Shown: positions 54,502-64,000 of the stretch, piece by piece | How the letters are laid out: the number at the start of each line of letters is the position of its first letter | Numbering within the stretch: the stretch's first letter is position 1 | Assembly: GCA_023229645.1 (NCBI GenBank) | Contig: JALNYU010000007.1 | Location: forward strand, 124,001 to 188,000 | From: Nevskia sp. | GTDB taxonomy: Bacteria > Pseudomonadota > Gammaproteobacteria > Nevskiales > Nevskiaceae | DNA: 64,000 nt | Direction: 5' to 3' | Position numbers and translations under genes: made by a program | Notes under the pieces: model-generated | Seen by the model: the letters and a program-made list of their open reading frames with translations, nothing else | Database searches by the model: none | What the model was told of the DNA's origin: nothing

Positions 54502-55445
54502 AGCACCGGCTCCACGCCGGGCAAAGTGGTTTCAAGAATCGCCCAGCACAGCGCGTCGTAGTCAATGCCGACGGCGCGCGCCGCCATCGGCACCAAACTG
54601 TGCGACGTCATGCCCGGCAACGTGTTGATCTCTAATAGCCACGGCCGGCTTTCGGCATCGAGCATGAAGTCGACACGACCCCAACCACGGCCGCCGATCG
54701 CTTCAAACGCGGCGACGCACATCGTCTGCAGCTCGACGCTCAGCGCCGCTGGCAAATCGGCCGGGCAGTGATAGCGCGTGTCATCGCTGATGTACTTCGC
54801 GTGGTAATCATAAAACTCGGATGCCGGCACGATTTGAATCAGCGGCAGCGGCTCGCCGTCGAGGATCGCGCAGGTGTATTCCCCGGCCGGCACAAAACGC
54901 TCGGCCATCACCACCCGCCCCGGGCCGCGCGCGTCGTGCAGCGCCTGCGGCAGTTGCGCCGGCGTTTTTACCTTGGTCACGCCGACGCTGGAGCCATCGG
55001 CCGCGGGTTTGATGATGAATGGATAGCCAAACGCGTTTGCTGCTGCTTCGGCGTCAGCCAACGTTTTCAGCACGCGATAGTCAGGCGTTGGTAAACCTTC
55101 CGCGCGCCAAATGCGCTTGGTCCGCAGCTTGTCCATCGCCAACGCCGATGCCAACACGCCGCAGCCAGGATACGGAATACCGTGCAGATCAAGTACCGCT
55201 TGCACCGTGCCGTCTTCGCCGCCGGTGCCGTGCAGCACGCTAAACACCCGATCAAAGCCTTGCTCGTGCAAGCGCAAAATGGCTTCGCGGTCAGCATCGA
55301 TGGCCGTGACATCAACGCCACTGCGTTGCAGCGCTGCGACCACGCCCTGGCCGCTCCATAGCGAAACTTCGCGCTCCGCCGACCAGCCGCCGTAGAGCAC
55401 GCCGACTTTGCCGAAGTCTTTGGGGTTGTGTGTACGCTTACGCAT
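54498..55445 (-). CDS. ddl: D-alanine--D-alanine ligase
   Basis: The 315-residue ATP-grasp ligase makes the D-Ala-D-Ala terminus of peptidoglycan precursors. It shows GVLYGGWSAEREVSL at the N terminus, HGTGGEDGTVQAVLDLHGI, FIIKPAADGSSVGV and LLEINTLPGMTSHSLVP. The ATG at 55445 is preferred; a GTG at 55454 is possible. Its start lies 4 bp from the murB stop. Confidence 0.95.
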   Translation of the reverse strand: MRKRTHNPKDFGKVGVLYGGWSAEREVSLWSGQGVVAALQRSGVDVTAIDADREAILRLHEQGFDRVFSVLHGTGGEDGTVQAVLDLHGIPYPGCGVLASALAMDKLRTKRIWRAEGLPTPDYRVLKTLADAEAAANAFGYPFIIKPAADGSSVGVTKVKTPAQLPQALHDARGPGRVVMAERFVPAGEYTCAILDGEPLPLIQIVPASEFYDYHAKYISDDTRYHCPADLPAALSVELQTMCVAAFEAIGGRGWGRVDFMLDAESRPWLLEINTLPGMTSHSLVPMAARAVGIDYDALCWAILETTLPGVEPVL

Positions 55446-56379
55446 GGGGCTCACCTACAGCGCTTGCGAACGCGCCGACCACTTTAACTTCCGGGTGCAA
55501 CGCGATGCCCGTCTGCGCGTTCACGGTCATACGGATATGTTCGATCAAGGTTTCGACATCGGCCGCGCTGGCACCGGCCTCGGTCAAGATGAAATTTGCG
55601 TGCTGCTCCGAAACCACGGCGCCGCCGATGCGCTGGCCTTTCAAACCGCAGCTTTCGATCAGGCGCGCGGCGTAGTCGCCGGGCGGGTTGCGGAACGTGC
55701 TACCGGCGCTGGGCTTGCCAACCGGCTGCGTCGCTTTGCGCTTTGCCAAAGCCACGCGCGTCGCGGCAGCGTGGCTGCCGTCTTCGTCCGGCGTCAGTAG
55801 GAAACGCGCGCCGATAAAGCCGAGGAAATCGTCCTGCGGCGTAACGCTGCGATAGCCAACAGCAAATGCTGTCGGCGGCAGCCAGGCGCAGCGACCATCG
55901 CGAAAGACGACTTCAACCGCCTCGACGACCGCCCAAGTCTCGCCGCCCCAGGCGCCCGCATTCATCGCCAACGCACCACCGACGCTGCCCGGAATCCCCG
56001 CCATAAAACCAAGCCCAGCCAAATTTGCCCGCTCAGCGAATTTCGCCAGTCGTGCGCAATGCACGCCGGCTTCAGCATGCAGCCACGTGTTCGGCGCCGC
56101 CGCACCGGGGTCGATCCGCAGCGCATCAAGCGCCCCGTGCAACGCGATCACCGTGCCGCGGAAACCGCCGTCGCGCACCAGCAAATTACTGCCGAGGCCC
56201 AACCACAGCACCGGCTCACTGGGCGGCAATTGGCGCACAAACGCGAGCAAGTCATCCCGGTCGGCGGGCTCGTAATAACGATCAGCCGGCCCGCCGACGC
56301 GCCAGCTAGTGTGGCGCGCCAACGGCTCGTCGCGGCGCAAATTGCCGCGCAAGGCGCTTGGCTTCGGCTCGGCCATCAC
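55438..56379 (-). CDS. murB: UDP-N-acetylenolpyruvoylglucosamine reductase
   Basis: The 313-residue flavoenzyme has HTSWRVGGPADRYYEP, the FAD motif LGLGSNLLVRDGGF, AGIPGSVGGALAMNAGAWGGE with GYRSV, and the type I signature PSAGSTFRNPPGDYAARLIE. It reduces the enolpyruvyl group to form UDP-MurNAc. It overlaps murC by 4 bp. Confidence 0.96.
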   Translation of the reverse strand: MMAEPKPSALRGNLRRDEPLARHTSWRVGGPADRYYEPADRDDLLAFVRQLPPSEPVLWLGLGSNLLVRDGGFRGTVIALHGALDALRIDPGAAAPNTWLHAEAGVHCARLAKFAERANLAGLGFMAGIPGSVGGALAMNAGAWGGETWAVVEAVEVVFRDGRCAWLPPTAFAVGYRSVTPQDDFLGFIGARFLLTPDEDGSHAAATRVALAKRKATQPVGKPSAGSTFRNPPGDYAARLIESCGLKGQRIGGAVVSEQHANFILTEAGASAADVETLIEHIRMTVNAQTGIALHPEVKVVGAFASAVGEPHA

Positions 56380-57803
56380 GACGCCGCTCCCGCTGCCAAC
56401 AGCGCCGGCAGCCCGCCGATATCGCCGGCGCCGAGCGTCAGCAGCACATCGTTGTCGCGCAACATGCCGGCCAGCGCCAGTGGTGCATCGGCGACGACGT
56501 TGACGAACACCGGCTCAACCCGGCCGCGAGCGCGGATGCCGCGCGCCAAGGCTCGGCCATCAGCGTCCGGCAACGGCGTTTCACCGGCGGCGTAAACCTC
56601 GGTCAGCAACAGCGCATCGGTCTCCGATAGTACGGCGCAGAAATCGTCGAATAGATCGCGGGTCCGGCTGTAGCGGTGCGGCTGGAATGCAACAACCAGA
56701 CGCTGGCCGGGATAGGCGCCGCGAATCGCAGAGAACGTTGCCGCCAGTTCGCGCGGGTGATGGCCGTAGTCATCGACGACGCTGACGCGCGCCGCACCAA
56801 TCTGCACGGTGCCATGCGATTCACAACGCCGGCCAACGCCCTGGAATTCGCGCAGCGCTTTGCGAATCGCATCGAAACCGACGCCGAGCTCGCGCGCGAT
56901 GACAATCGCCGCCAGCGCATTCAGCACGTTGTGCCGGCCCGGCAACGCCAGTTGTATTGGTTCGCGGCCGCCGTCCGGCAACAACACGGTGAAGTTCGAG
57001 CCGGCGGCGTCAAAGCGGATATCCGTCGCACGCAGATCAGCGGCGGCGTCAATACCGTACGTGATGACCGGACGGCCGATTTCATCGATCACTCCGCGTA
57101 CTTGGGCGTCGTCCGCGCAGAGCACGGCCAGCCCATAAAACGGTAGGCGCTGTAGGAATTCGATAAACGCGGAGCGCAGCTGCTGGAAGTCACCGTGATA
57201 GGTTTCGAGATGGTCGGCGTCGATATTCGTGACCACCGAAATCATCGGCGCCAAGTGCAGGAACGAGGCATCGCTCTCATCGGCCTCGGCGACGAGATAC
57301 GAGCCACTGCCGAGCCGCGCATTCGTACCGGCGCTTTTCAGCCGGCCGCCGATCACGTACGTCGGATCCAGCCCGCCTTCGGCGAGCACGCTGGCGACGA
57401 GGCTAGTCGTTGTCGTTTTGCCGTGGGTGCCGGCGATCGCCACGCCGTAACGGAAGCGCATCAATTCGGCCAACATCTCGGCCCGACGCACCACCGGAAT
57501 CCGCGCTGCGCGCGCCGCGCTCAGCTCGGGGTTGTCGGCTTTGATGGCGGTCGAGACGACGACAACATCGGCGTCGTCAATGCGGCTGGCGTCGTGGCCA
57601 TAGGCGATGTTGGCGCCAAGCCCGATCAAGCGCCGCGTCGCCGCGCTTTCTTTCAGGTCCGAGCCGGAAACCGCATAGCCGAGGTTCAACAATACTTCAG
57701 CGATGCCGGCCATGCCGGAGCCGCCGATGCCGAGCAAGTGGATGCGCCGCACGCGCCGCATCGGCACCTGCGCCAGCGGTAAAGCGTGGCCGGAATTCAT
57801 CAT
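56376..57803 (-). CDS. murC: UDP-N-acetylmuramate--L-alanine ligase
   Basis: The 475-residue Mur ligase has IHLLGIGGSGMAGIAEVL, the P-loop AGTHGKTTTTSLVAS and the ATP-contacting segments NIDADHLETY and VDDYGHHPRELAAT. It adds L-Ala to UDP-MurNAc. Two adjacent ATGs (57803 and 57800) overlap the murG stop. Confidence 0.97.
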   Translation of the reverse strand: MMNSGHALPLAQVPMRRVRRIHLLGIGGSGMAGIAEVLLNLGYAVSGSDLKESAATRRLIGLGANIAYGHDASRIDDADVVVVSTAIKADNPELSAARAARIPVVRRAEMLAELMRFRYGVAIAGTHGKTTTTSLVASVLAEGGLDPTYVIGGRLKSAGTNARLGSGSYLVAEADESDASFLHLAPMISVVTNIDADHLETYHGDFQQLRSAFIEFLQRLPFYGLAVLCADDAQVRGVIDEIGRPVITYGIDAAADLRATDIRFDAAGSNFTVLLPDGGREPIQLALPGRHNVLNALAAIVIARELGVGFDAIRKALREFQGVGRRCESHGTVQIGAARVSVVDDYGHHPRELAATFSAIRGAYPGQRLVVAFQPHRYSRTRDLFDDFCAVLSETDALLLTEVYAAGETPLPDADGRALARGIRARGRVEPVFVNVVADAPLALAGMLRDNDVLLTLGAGDIGGLPALLAAGAAS

Positions 57804-58867
57804 GCGCGGGCTCCGGCTTCGAGGCAGAGATCGGCGATGCGTTCGTCGGCGGCGACCCAGGCCGCGGCACGCGCGGCGCTGGCCATCGTCGCCAAGTCAC
57901 GCCGATGGCCAAACAAACCGCGCAGCAAGTCGGCCAGTGTGTCTGGCGTCAATGTGGCTTCGGGGACCATCAGTGCGGCGCCGGCATCGACCAAATACTG
58001 GCCGTTGCGGGTTTGGTGATCGTCGACAGCGTGCGGAAACGGGATCAGCAGCGCGGCGCAGCCGGCGGCGGCGAGCTCGGCAACCGTTGAGGCACCGGCG
58101 CGACAAACTACCAGGTCAGCCCAGGCGTAAGCGCTGGGCATATCGTCGATGAACGGCAGCACTTCGGCCGCAACGCCGTGGCGCGCGTAGGCTGCCTGCG
58201 CGACATCGAGCGTGCGCCCAGCTTGGTGGCGCACTTGCGGCCGAACGTCCGCGGGCAGCAGCGCCAGCGCTGCCGGCACCATTTCGTTCAAAGCCCGCGC
58301 GCCCTGGCTGCCACCGAGTACCAGCAAGCGCGGCGCCAAGCTTTCATGCTCGGCGTAGCGCTGGCGCGGCGGCGGCAATTCGGCGAAGCCGGCACGCACT
58401 GGATTTCCGACCGTGCGTGCGCCGGCGAAGGTATTCGGAAACGCTTCGAGCACAACGTTTGCGATCCGCGCCAGCAGGCGATTGGTTAATCCCGGCGCGG
58501 CGTTTTGCTCGTGGATCAGCAACGGCCGGCGCGTCAGCCACGCCGCTAAGCCGCCGGGACCAGAGGCGAAGCCGCCCATGCCAAGCACCAACTGCGGCCG
58601 CTGGCGGCGCAAAATCGCGATCGCCTCGAACACCGCACGGCACAGCAGCAGCGGTGCCGTCAGCATTTTGAGCAGGCCTTTGCCGCGCAGGCCGGTCACG
58701 CGGACGAACTCAATCGCAATGCCGTGCGTCGGCACCACGCGGGCCTCGAAGCTATTCGGCGCGCCCATCCAGACCACGCTGTGGCCACGGCGCTGCAGCA
58801 CTTTTGCAACGGCGAGCGCAGGAAAAACGTGGCCACCGGTGCCACCTGCAGCGATCAATATTTTCAT
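57800..58867 (-). CDS. murG: Lipid II synthase (GlcNAc transferase) MurG
   Basis: The 355-residue GT28 enzyme has the N-terminal motif IAAGGTGGHVFPALAVA, a hydrophobic membrane-association patch (GLLKMLTAPLLLCRAVF), HEQNAAPGLTNR and the donor-site segment LVVCRAGASTVAELAAAG. It converts lipid I to lipid II on the cytoplasmic face. Start and stop overlap ftsW and murC by 4 bp. Confidence 0.97.
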   Translation of the reverse strand: MKILIAAGGTGGHVFPALAVAKVLQRRGHSVVWMGAPNSFEARVVPTHGIAIEFVRVTGLRGKGLLKMLTAPLLLCRAVFEAIAILRRQRPQLVLGMGGFASGPGGLAAWLTRRPLLIHEQNAAPGLTNRLLARIANVVLEAFPNTFAGARTVGNPVRAGFAELPPPRQRYAEHESLAPRLLVLGGSQGARALNEMVPAALALLPADVRPQVRHQAGRTLDVAQAAYARHGVAAEVLPFIDDMPSAYAWADLVVCRAGASTVAELAAAGCAALLIPFPHAVDDHQTRNGQYLVDAGAALMVPEATLTPDTLADLLRGLFGHRRDLATMASAARAAAWVAADERIADLCLEAGARA

Positions 58868-60045
58868 GCGCGCACCCCAGGATGGCCGGCCTGCAGCAGG
58901 CGGTTTTCGTGATCGACGCGCAGAATCAGCGCCAGCATCACGCAGGCGGTGATCAAGCTGGAACCGCCGTAGCTAATAAACGGCAAGGTCAGGCCTTTGG
59001 TCGGCAACAGCCCCATATTCACGGCCATGTTGATGACCGCTTGCAGTCCCAACCAGCCGGACAAGCCGTAGCAGAGGTAGGCTTTAAACAAGCAGTTCAG
59101 ATTTTCCGCGACCTGGCCGATTTTGAAGCCGCGCCAAACGACCACGCCGAACAGCGCCAGCAATACGGCGACGCCGGCCAAGCCGAACTCCTCAGCGAGA
59201 ATCGCGAAGATGAAGTCGGTGTGCATTTCCGGCAGGTACAGCAGTTTTTGCACGCTGTTGCCGAGCCCGACACCGAACCACTCGCCGCGCCCGACGGCGA
59301 TTAGCGACTGGGTTAGCTGCCAGCCCGAGGCCTGGGCGTCGGCCCAGGGATTGGTGAACGTCAGCAAGCGGCGCATGCGATAAGCTGCAGTGACAATCAA
59401 TATCGCCAGACCGCCGCTGACGATGCCAAGCATCGCACCGAGATAGTCCAAACGCGCGCCGCCGAGGAACAGCATCAGCAGCGCCACCGCCATCAAAATC
59501 GCGGTTGCGCCGAAATCCGGTTCGATCAGCAGCAGCAGGCTGATCAAGGCCAGCGGCAAGAACGGAATCGCCAAGCCTTTCAAACTATTCTGCAATGACG
59601 CTTGGCGGCGCACGATGTAGCCGGCCAAATACAAAATCGCCGCCAGACGTGCGGGCTCCGAGGCCTGCAAGCGAAACAAGCCAAAGTCCAACCAGCGCCG
59701 GGCATGATTTACTTTCACGCCGACGCCCGGCACCAGCACCATGACCAGCAGAAACAGCGCGAACATCAGCAACAGCGGCCCGCTGCTTTCCCAGCTGCGC
59801 ATCGGCACCACGAATGCAGCGGCGGCGAACGCCGCGCCGATTGCAACAAAGATCACTTGCCGCTCGAAGAAATAAAGCGTCGAGCCCGCCATTTTTTCGC
59901 CGACCGCGACCGATGCCGACGCCACCATGATCAAACCCCAGCCGAGCAACACGGCCACCGCCAGACACAGCGGCACGTCCAGGCCGTAGCGCGCCAGCGG
60001 CAGACTGAGCGATACATTGGGCGCAGGGCGAACTTGTGCGGTCAT
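58864..60045 (-). CDS. ftsW: Peptidoglycan glycosyltransferase FtsW
   Basis: The 393-residue SEDS protein has about ten transmembrane helices and the family motifs ERQVIFVAIG, EPDFGATAILMAVALLMLF, LPEMHTDFIFAILAEEFG and LTLPFISYGGSSLI. It polymerises lipid II with its cognate class B PBP at the septum. I start at the ATG at 60045, which overlaps the murD stop (ATGA). Confidence 0.96.
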   Translation of the reverse strand: MTAQVRPAPNVSLSLPLARYGLDVPLCLAVAVLLGWGLIMVASASVAVGEKMAGSTLYFFERQVIFVAIGAAFAAAAFVVPMRSWESSGPLLLMFALFLLVMVLVPGVGVKVNHARRWLDFGLFRLQASEPARLAAILYLAGYIVRRQASLQNSLKGLAIPFLPLALISLLLLIEPDFGATAILMAVALLMLFLGGARLDYLGAMLGIVSGGLAILIVTAAYRMRRLLTFTNPWADAQASGWQLTQSLIAVGRGEWFGVGLGNSVQKLLYLPEMHTDFIFAILAEEFGLAGVAVLLALFGVVVWRGFKIGQVAENLNCLFKAYLCYGLSGWLGLQAVINMAVNMGLLPTKGLTLPFISYGGSSLITACVMLALILRVDHENRLLQAGHPGVRA

Positions 60046-61406
60046 GCCGTCACCGCCGAGGGCAGCGCCCGCACCAAGTCGCGGAAGCGCGCGCCGCGTT
60101 CTTCGTAGTTCTTGAATTGGTCCAGGCTGGCGCAAGCTGGCGAGAGCAGCACGCGGTCGCCGTGTTGCGCTGTGGCGTAGGCCACCTGCACCGCCGCTGC
60201 AAGATCGGCGACGCGCTGCACCGGCACGGCCGTGCCGAGGTCGCGTTCGATGCGTTCGGCATCTTCACCGAACAACACCGCCAGCCGCGCTTTTGCTGCC
60301 AGCGGCGTGCGTAGTGCGGAGAAATCCTGACCTTTGCCCTGGCCGCCGCCGATCCAAACCAGCGGTCCGGTCAAGCCTTGCAGTGCTGCCAACGAGGCGC
60401 CGACGTTGGTGCCTTTGGAATCGTTAATCCAGCTGACGCCATCAAGATCAGCCACCCATTCGCAGCGATGCGCCAATCCTGGGAAGCCGTATAGGCCTTT
60501 GAAAATCGCTGCCTCACCGATGCCGGCGGCGCGCGCCAAGGCAAACGCGGCCAGCGCATTGGCGGCGTTGTGGGCGCCTTCTATTTTCAAGCTCGAAACG
60601 GGGAACAGCGGCGTTTCGCCGCGCGCCGCCCAAGTTTCGTCTTCGTGCTGAATTAGGCCGTATTGGTCTTCTTCCGGCGCGTCGAGGCCGAAGCTGACTC
60701 GGCTCGAAGCCTGCTCGCTGCCGGTTAGCGTCGCGGGGTCATCGCGATTCACAACCGCGATTTCGGCGTTCGCGTAAATCCGTGCTTTCGCCGCGATGTA
60801 GCCGGCCAGCGTGCCGTGACGATCAAGATGATCGGCTGAGATGTTCAGCATCGTCGCCGCGCGCAGCGGCAGCCGCTCGGTTGTCTCTAATTGGAAACTG
60901 GAAAGTTCCAATACATAGAGCTGTACCGCGGGATTGAGTAAATCCAATGCCGGCGTGCCGAAGTTGCCGCCGACCGCGACGTTGAGTCCTGCCGCTTCGG
61001 CGATGGCGCCGAGCAGCGCTGTCACCGTACTTTTGCCGTTGCTGCCAGTGATGCCGATGACCGGCGCGCCGCCAAGGCGCGCGAGCGCCCGTGCAAACAG
61101 CTCAATATCACCGAACATCGGCACACCGGCCGCGATGACGGCGGCGATGAACGGGTCCGCCAGCGGCACCCCAGGCGATACCACGGCCAAGTCAAAAGCG
61201 GCGAGCGCAGCGGTCGCAGCAAAGCCGCCGAGCCGGAAATCCGCGCTCGGCAAGGCCGCCTGCAGCTCGGCGATTCCGGGCGGCGTGGCGCGGGAATCGG
61301 TCAGCGTCAATCGGGCGCCTTCGCGCGCCAGATGCCGCGCGGCCGACGCCCCGCTCTTGCCGAGGCCGATCACCAACACGTCTTTGCCGTAGTAGGCGCC
61401 GGCCAT
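60042..61406 (-). CDS. murD: UDP-N-acetylmuramoyl-L-alanine--D-glutamate ligase
   Basis: The 454-residue Mur ligase has VLVIGLGKSGASAARHL, the P-loop GITGSNGKSTVTALL, NISADHLDRHGTLAGYI and NDSKGTNVGASLAAL. It adds D-Glu. The ATG at 61406 overlaps the mraY stop (TGATG). Confidence 0.96.
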   Translation of the reverse strand: MAGAYYGKDVLVIGLGKSGASAARHLAREGARLTLTDSRATPPGIAELQAALPSADFRLGGFAATAALAAFDLAVVSPGVPLADPFIAAVIAAGVPMFGDIELFARALARLGGAPVIGITGSNGKSTVTALLGAIAEAAGLNVAVGGNFGTPALDLLNPAVQLYVLELSSFQLETTERLPLRAATMLNISADHLDRHGTLAGYIAAKARIYANAEIAVVNRDDPATLTGSEQASSRVSFGLDAPEEDQYGLIQHEDETWAARGETPLFPVSSLKIEGAHNAANALAAFALARAAGIGEAAIFKGLYGFPGLAHRCEWVADLDGVSWINDSKGTNVGASLAALQGLTGPLVWIGGGQGKGQDFSALRTPLAAKARLAVLFGEDAERIERDLGTAVPVQRVADLAAAVQVAYATAQHGDRVLLSPACASLDQFKNYEERGARFRDLVRALPSAVTA

Positions 61407-62530
61407 CACCGCACCTTCAACGACGACAGGCCGATCAAGACTAAGATCAACGTCACGATCCAGAATCGGACGATGATCTTCGGCTCCGGCCAGCCTTTCA
61501 TTTCGTAGTGATGGTGCAGCGGCGCCATGCGGAAAATGCGCTTGCCGCCGCTGTATTTGAAGTACCCGACTTGCAGCGCCACCGATAAGGTTTCGGCAAC
61601 AAACACGCCGCCCATGATCGCGAGCACAATTTCCTGCCGCACCAACACCGCGACGATACCCAGCGCGGCGCCGAGCGCCAGTGCGCCGACATCGCCCATG
61701 AATACCTGCGCCGGATAAGCGTTAAACCACAGGAAGCCGAGGCCGGCGCCGGCAATCGCAGTGCAAAACACCGCCAACTCGCCGACGCCTTGTATCGACG
61801 GAATACCGAGATACGCGGCGATCTTGACGTTGCCGGTGGCGTAGGCAAACACCGCCAGCGCCGAGGCGACGAGCACCGTTGGCATGATCGCAAGACCATC
61901 GAGGCCGTCGGTAAAATTCACCGCGTTGCTGCTGCCGACGATGACCAGATACGTCCACGGAATGAAGAACAGGCCGAGCGGAATCGATACGTCTTTCAGA
62001 AACGGTACGATCAACGCGGTTTGGATCGTGTCGTGACCGCCGAATACGCCGAGCCAGTGCGTGCCGGTGCTCGGGCTCGTCACATACACCAGCACCGACA
62101 CCAAGCCGCCGGCCAACGACAGCCAGAAATATTTCTGCGCTGGGCTCAGGCCTTTCGGCGTCTTGCGCTTAATTTTTAGATAATCGTCAAAGAAACCGAC
62201 GACGCCGAACGCCAGCGTCACGAGCAGCGCGAACCAGACAAAACGATTACGCAGATCGGCCCAGGCCAGCGTCGCAACCGTGATCGCGGCGAGGATCATC
62301 GCGCCGCCCATCGTCGGCGTCCCGGTTTTCTTCAAATGCGACTGCGGACCGTCGTCGCGCACGACCTGCCCGAACTTCAGCACCTGCAGGCGGCGAATGA
62401 TCAGCGGCCCGAACAGGAAGCAGAAAATCAGCGAGGTCAGCACGCCGAGAATCGCGCGGAACGTGAGATAGCCGAATAGATTGAAACCACTGACGTAGTG
62501 GCGCAGGTATTCGGCGAGCGCGTACAACAT
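61406..62530 (-). CDS. mraY: Phospho-MurNAc-pentapeptide translocase
   Basis: The 374-residue polytopic enzyme has the MraY motifs GTPTMGGAMIL, GFFDDYLKIKRK, NFTDGLDGLA, FNAYPAQVFMGDVGALALG and MAPLHHHYEMKGWPE. It transfers the muramyl peptide to undecaprenyl phosphate, forming lipid I. The ATG overlaps the murF stop (TAATG). Confidence 0.98.
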   Translation of the reverse strand: MLYALAEYLRHYVSGFNLFGYLTFRAILGVLTSLIFCFLFGPLIIRRLQVLKFGQVVRDDGPQSHLKKTGTPTMGGAMILAAITVATLAWADLRNRFVWFALLVTLAFGVVGFFDDYLKIKRKTPKGLSPAQKYFWLSLAGGLVSVLVYVTSPSTGTHWLGVFGGHDTIQTALIVPFLKDVSIPLGLFFIPWTYLVIVGSSNAVNFTDGLDGLAIMPTVLVASALAVFAYATGNVKIAAYLGIPSIQGVGELAVFCTAIAGAGLGFLWFNAYPAQVFMGDVGALALGAALGIVAVLVRQEIVLAIMGGVFVAETLSVALQVGYFKYSGGKRIFRMAPLHHHYEMKGWPEPKIIVRFWIVTLILVLIGLSSLKVR

Positions 62531-63927
62531 TAATGCGCCTCCTGGGCGGTGCTGCCTGTCAACGCAGCGACAACCCGTTCCATTCGGGCGCCGCGCGAAC
62601 CTTTTACGAGAACCGTCACCTGCGGTCCCAAATCATCACGCACAGCAGCAACGAGATCGTCGATGGCGTCGAACGCCTCAGCGCGAGCGCCGAAACCGGC
62701 GGCGGCGTGCTGCGCCAGTGAACCGAGCGTGTATAGCCGTTCGATACCGAACGCCCGCGCAGCGCGGCCGGCCTCTTCGTGCAGCATCGGGGCATCGGCG
62801 CCGAGTTCGCGCATCTCGCCGAGCACCAAGCGGCGTTCGCCCGGCAAGCCGGCGAGGAGATCCAAGGCGGCGCGTAACGAGGTTGGATTGGCGTTGTAGC
62901 TGTCGTCGAGCAAGCGCGCGCCTTCCGGGGTTTGCAACCAATTCAAACGGCCGGCGACCGGCGCCACGCGCGCCAAGCCGGCGGCGATGGTCTCAACATC
63001 CAAGCCGAGCGCAACCCCGGCCGCAGCGGCGGCGAGCGCATTGGCGACGTTATGCCGCCCCGGCAGCGGCAGCTCGACCCGGCAGCTGCCGTCCGGCGCC
63101 TGCAGCGTGAACGCGGTCGCGACCGGGCCGTGCTCGGGGATGCCGACACAATCAAGCGCACGGACATCGGCGCCGTCGGCAAAGCCAAAACTCAGCACAT
63201 TGGCCTTCGCGGCCAGCTCGCGCCACAACGGTGCGTAAGCATCATCGGCATTGATGATGGCGATGCCCGGCGCGTGCAGCGCGGCAAACAGCTCACCCTT
63301 GGCGCGCGCGACGCCGGCGCGCGAACCGAAACCTTCCAGATGCGCATCGCCGGCCTGGGTGACGATGCCGATATCCGGCCGCGCCAGCTGCGCCAACAAC
63401 GCGATTTCACCGGCGTGATTCGCCCCCATCTCGATCACCGCAGTGCGGTGCTCGGTGCGCAGGCGCAGCAGCGTCAGCGGCACGCCGATGTGATTGTTCA
63501 AATTGCCTTCGGTTGCGAGCACGGGGCCGCGCGCCGCGAGCACGGCGACGAGCATCTGCTTGGTCGTGGTCTTGCCGCTGCTGCCGGTAACGGCGACCAC
63601 CGGCAGGTCGAAGTCGCGGCGCCAACTCGCGGCGTACGCCTGCAAAGCCGACAACGTATCGTCGCTATCGTCCGGCAACAGGATTTGCGGCCCGCCGCCT
63701 TCGACGTAGCGCGCAACCAAGGCGCCGGCGGCACCGAGGCTCGCCGCTTTGGCAACGTAGTTGTGGCCGTCGAAATTTTCGCCGGCCAATGCGATAAATA
63801 AATCGCCACGGCGCAGCTGGCGACTATCGCTGACCACGCGCTGAAACGGCGCGTCGGGGCCGTGCAAGATCCCACCGACGCGCAGCGCGACGTCCGACAA
63901 GCGCTCCATACCGAGCATTGCGTTCAT
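62530..63927 (-). CDS. murF: UDP-N-acetylmuramoyl-tripeptide--D-Ala-D-Ala ligase
   Basis: The 465-residue Mur ligase has the N-terminal segment VVSDSRQLRRGDLFIALAGENFDGH, the P-loop VTGSSGKTTTKQML, EMGANHAGEIALLA and LDDSYNANPTSLRAAL. It adds D-Ala-D-Ala to the precursor. The ATG at 63927 overlaps the murE stop (ATGA). Confidence 0.97.
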   Translation of the reverse strand: MNAMLGMERLSDVALRVGGILHGPDAPFQRVVSDSRQLRRGDLFIALAGENFDGHNYVAKAASLGAAGALVARYVEGGGPQILLPDDSDDTLSALQAYAASWRRDFDLPVVAVTGSSGKTTTKQMLVAVLAARGPVLATEGNLNNHIGVPLTLLRLRTEHRTAVIEMGANHAGEIALLAQLARPDIGIVTQAGDAHLEGFGSRAGVARAKGELFAALHAPGIAIINADDAYAPLWRELAAKANVLSFGFADGADVRALDCVGIPEHGPVATAFTLQAPDGSCRVELPLPGRHNVANALAAAAAGVALGLDVETIAAGLARVAPVAGRLNWLQTPEGARLLDDSYNANPTSLRAALDLLAGLPGERRLVLGEMRELGADAPMLHEEAGRAARAFGIERLYTLGSLAQHAAAGFGARAEAFDAIDDLVAAVRDDLGPQVTVLVKGSRGARMERVVAALTGSTAQEAH

Positions 63928-64000
63928 GGCCGCGGCACCAAGCCGAGCAGCCCGGCGACATAGGCGCGATCGGAAAAATCCCGGCGCTCGCTACCGTAAA
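63924..64000 (-). CDS. murE: C-terminal end of MurE (partial, runs off the window)
   Basis: The last 25 codons read ...GSERRDFSDRAYVAGLLG followed by a short tail and TGA. The RxxFSDR motif is the C-terminal signature of MurE, the meso-diaminopimelate-adding ligase. The stop overlaps the murF start. The rest of the gene lies outside the window. Confidence 0.85.
   Translation of the reverse strand, partial: YGSERRDFSDRAYVAGLLGLVPRP

Overview
The window looks like the chromosome of a GC-rich gammaproteobacterium of the Nevskiales/Xanthomonadales type. The evidence is a canonical division and cell-wall cluster running murE to ftsZ, lpxC, an M23 peptidase and secA; zapD, yacG and coaE next to pilBCD; and a sigma-54-type pilA promoter. 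This placement is inference from gene order; no 16S rRNA gene is present.

Region 1 (1-13.2 kb) is accessory. A membrane diguanylate cyclase gene is followed by a minus-strand block that reads as an undescribed biosynthetic gene cluster. In transcription order it holds an AraC regulator, a heme-oxygenase-like diiron protein (HDO2), a 2Fe-2S ferredoxin, a second heme-oxygenase-like protein (HDO1), a double ATP-grasp protein, a single ATP-grasp protein, a group II PLP decarboxylase, an exported beta-propeller protein and an exported alpha/beta hydrolase. Six of these genes (ferredoxin to propeller) lie between two nearly identical ~206-bp repeats in inverted orientation at 2449-2655 and 10635-10840. 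Each repeat is built of two ~94-bp units with 16-bp terminal inverted repeats. A plausible scheme is that the decarboxylase makes an amine, the three ATP-grasp domains form amide-type bonds, and the diiron proteins, fed by the ferredoxin, oxidise the scaffold.

Region 2 (13.2-24.1 kb) holds a divergent MFS exporter/TetR pair, then a type I restriction-modification operon (hsdR-hsdS-fic-hsdM). A Fic AMPylator-family gene and a 56-codon relic of hsdM sit between hsdS and hsdM. A ~1-kb stretch without a recognisable gene separates the operon from a tRNA-Ser(CGA) gene.

Region 3 (24.4-30.4 kb) is housekeeping and envelope: mltF, a thioredoxin-like ferredoxin, a DUF481 outer-membrane protein, lptE and leuS.

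Region 4 (30.7-42.6 kb) is the type IV pilus locus. It contains pilA with a -24/-12 promoter and terminator, three unusual membrane-protein genes that may modify pilin or the surface (one preceded by an 8-bp tandem repeat that forms a chain of minigenes), then pilB, pilC, pilD, coaE, zapD and yacG.

Region 5 (42.6-64 kb) holds a Nudix-ThiE-like fusion, a dienelactone hydrolase, argJ, secA, an M23 peptidase, a DciA-like gene, lpxC and the dcw cluster. The dcw genes run on the minus strand with mostly overlapping starts and stops and end in a partial murE at the right edge.
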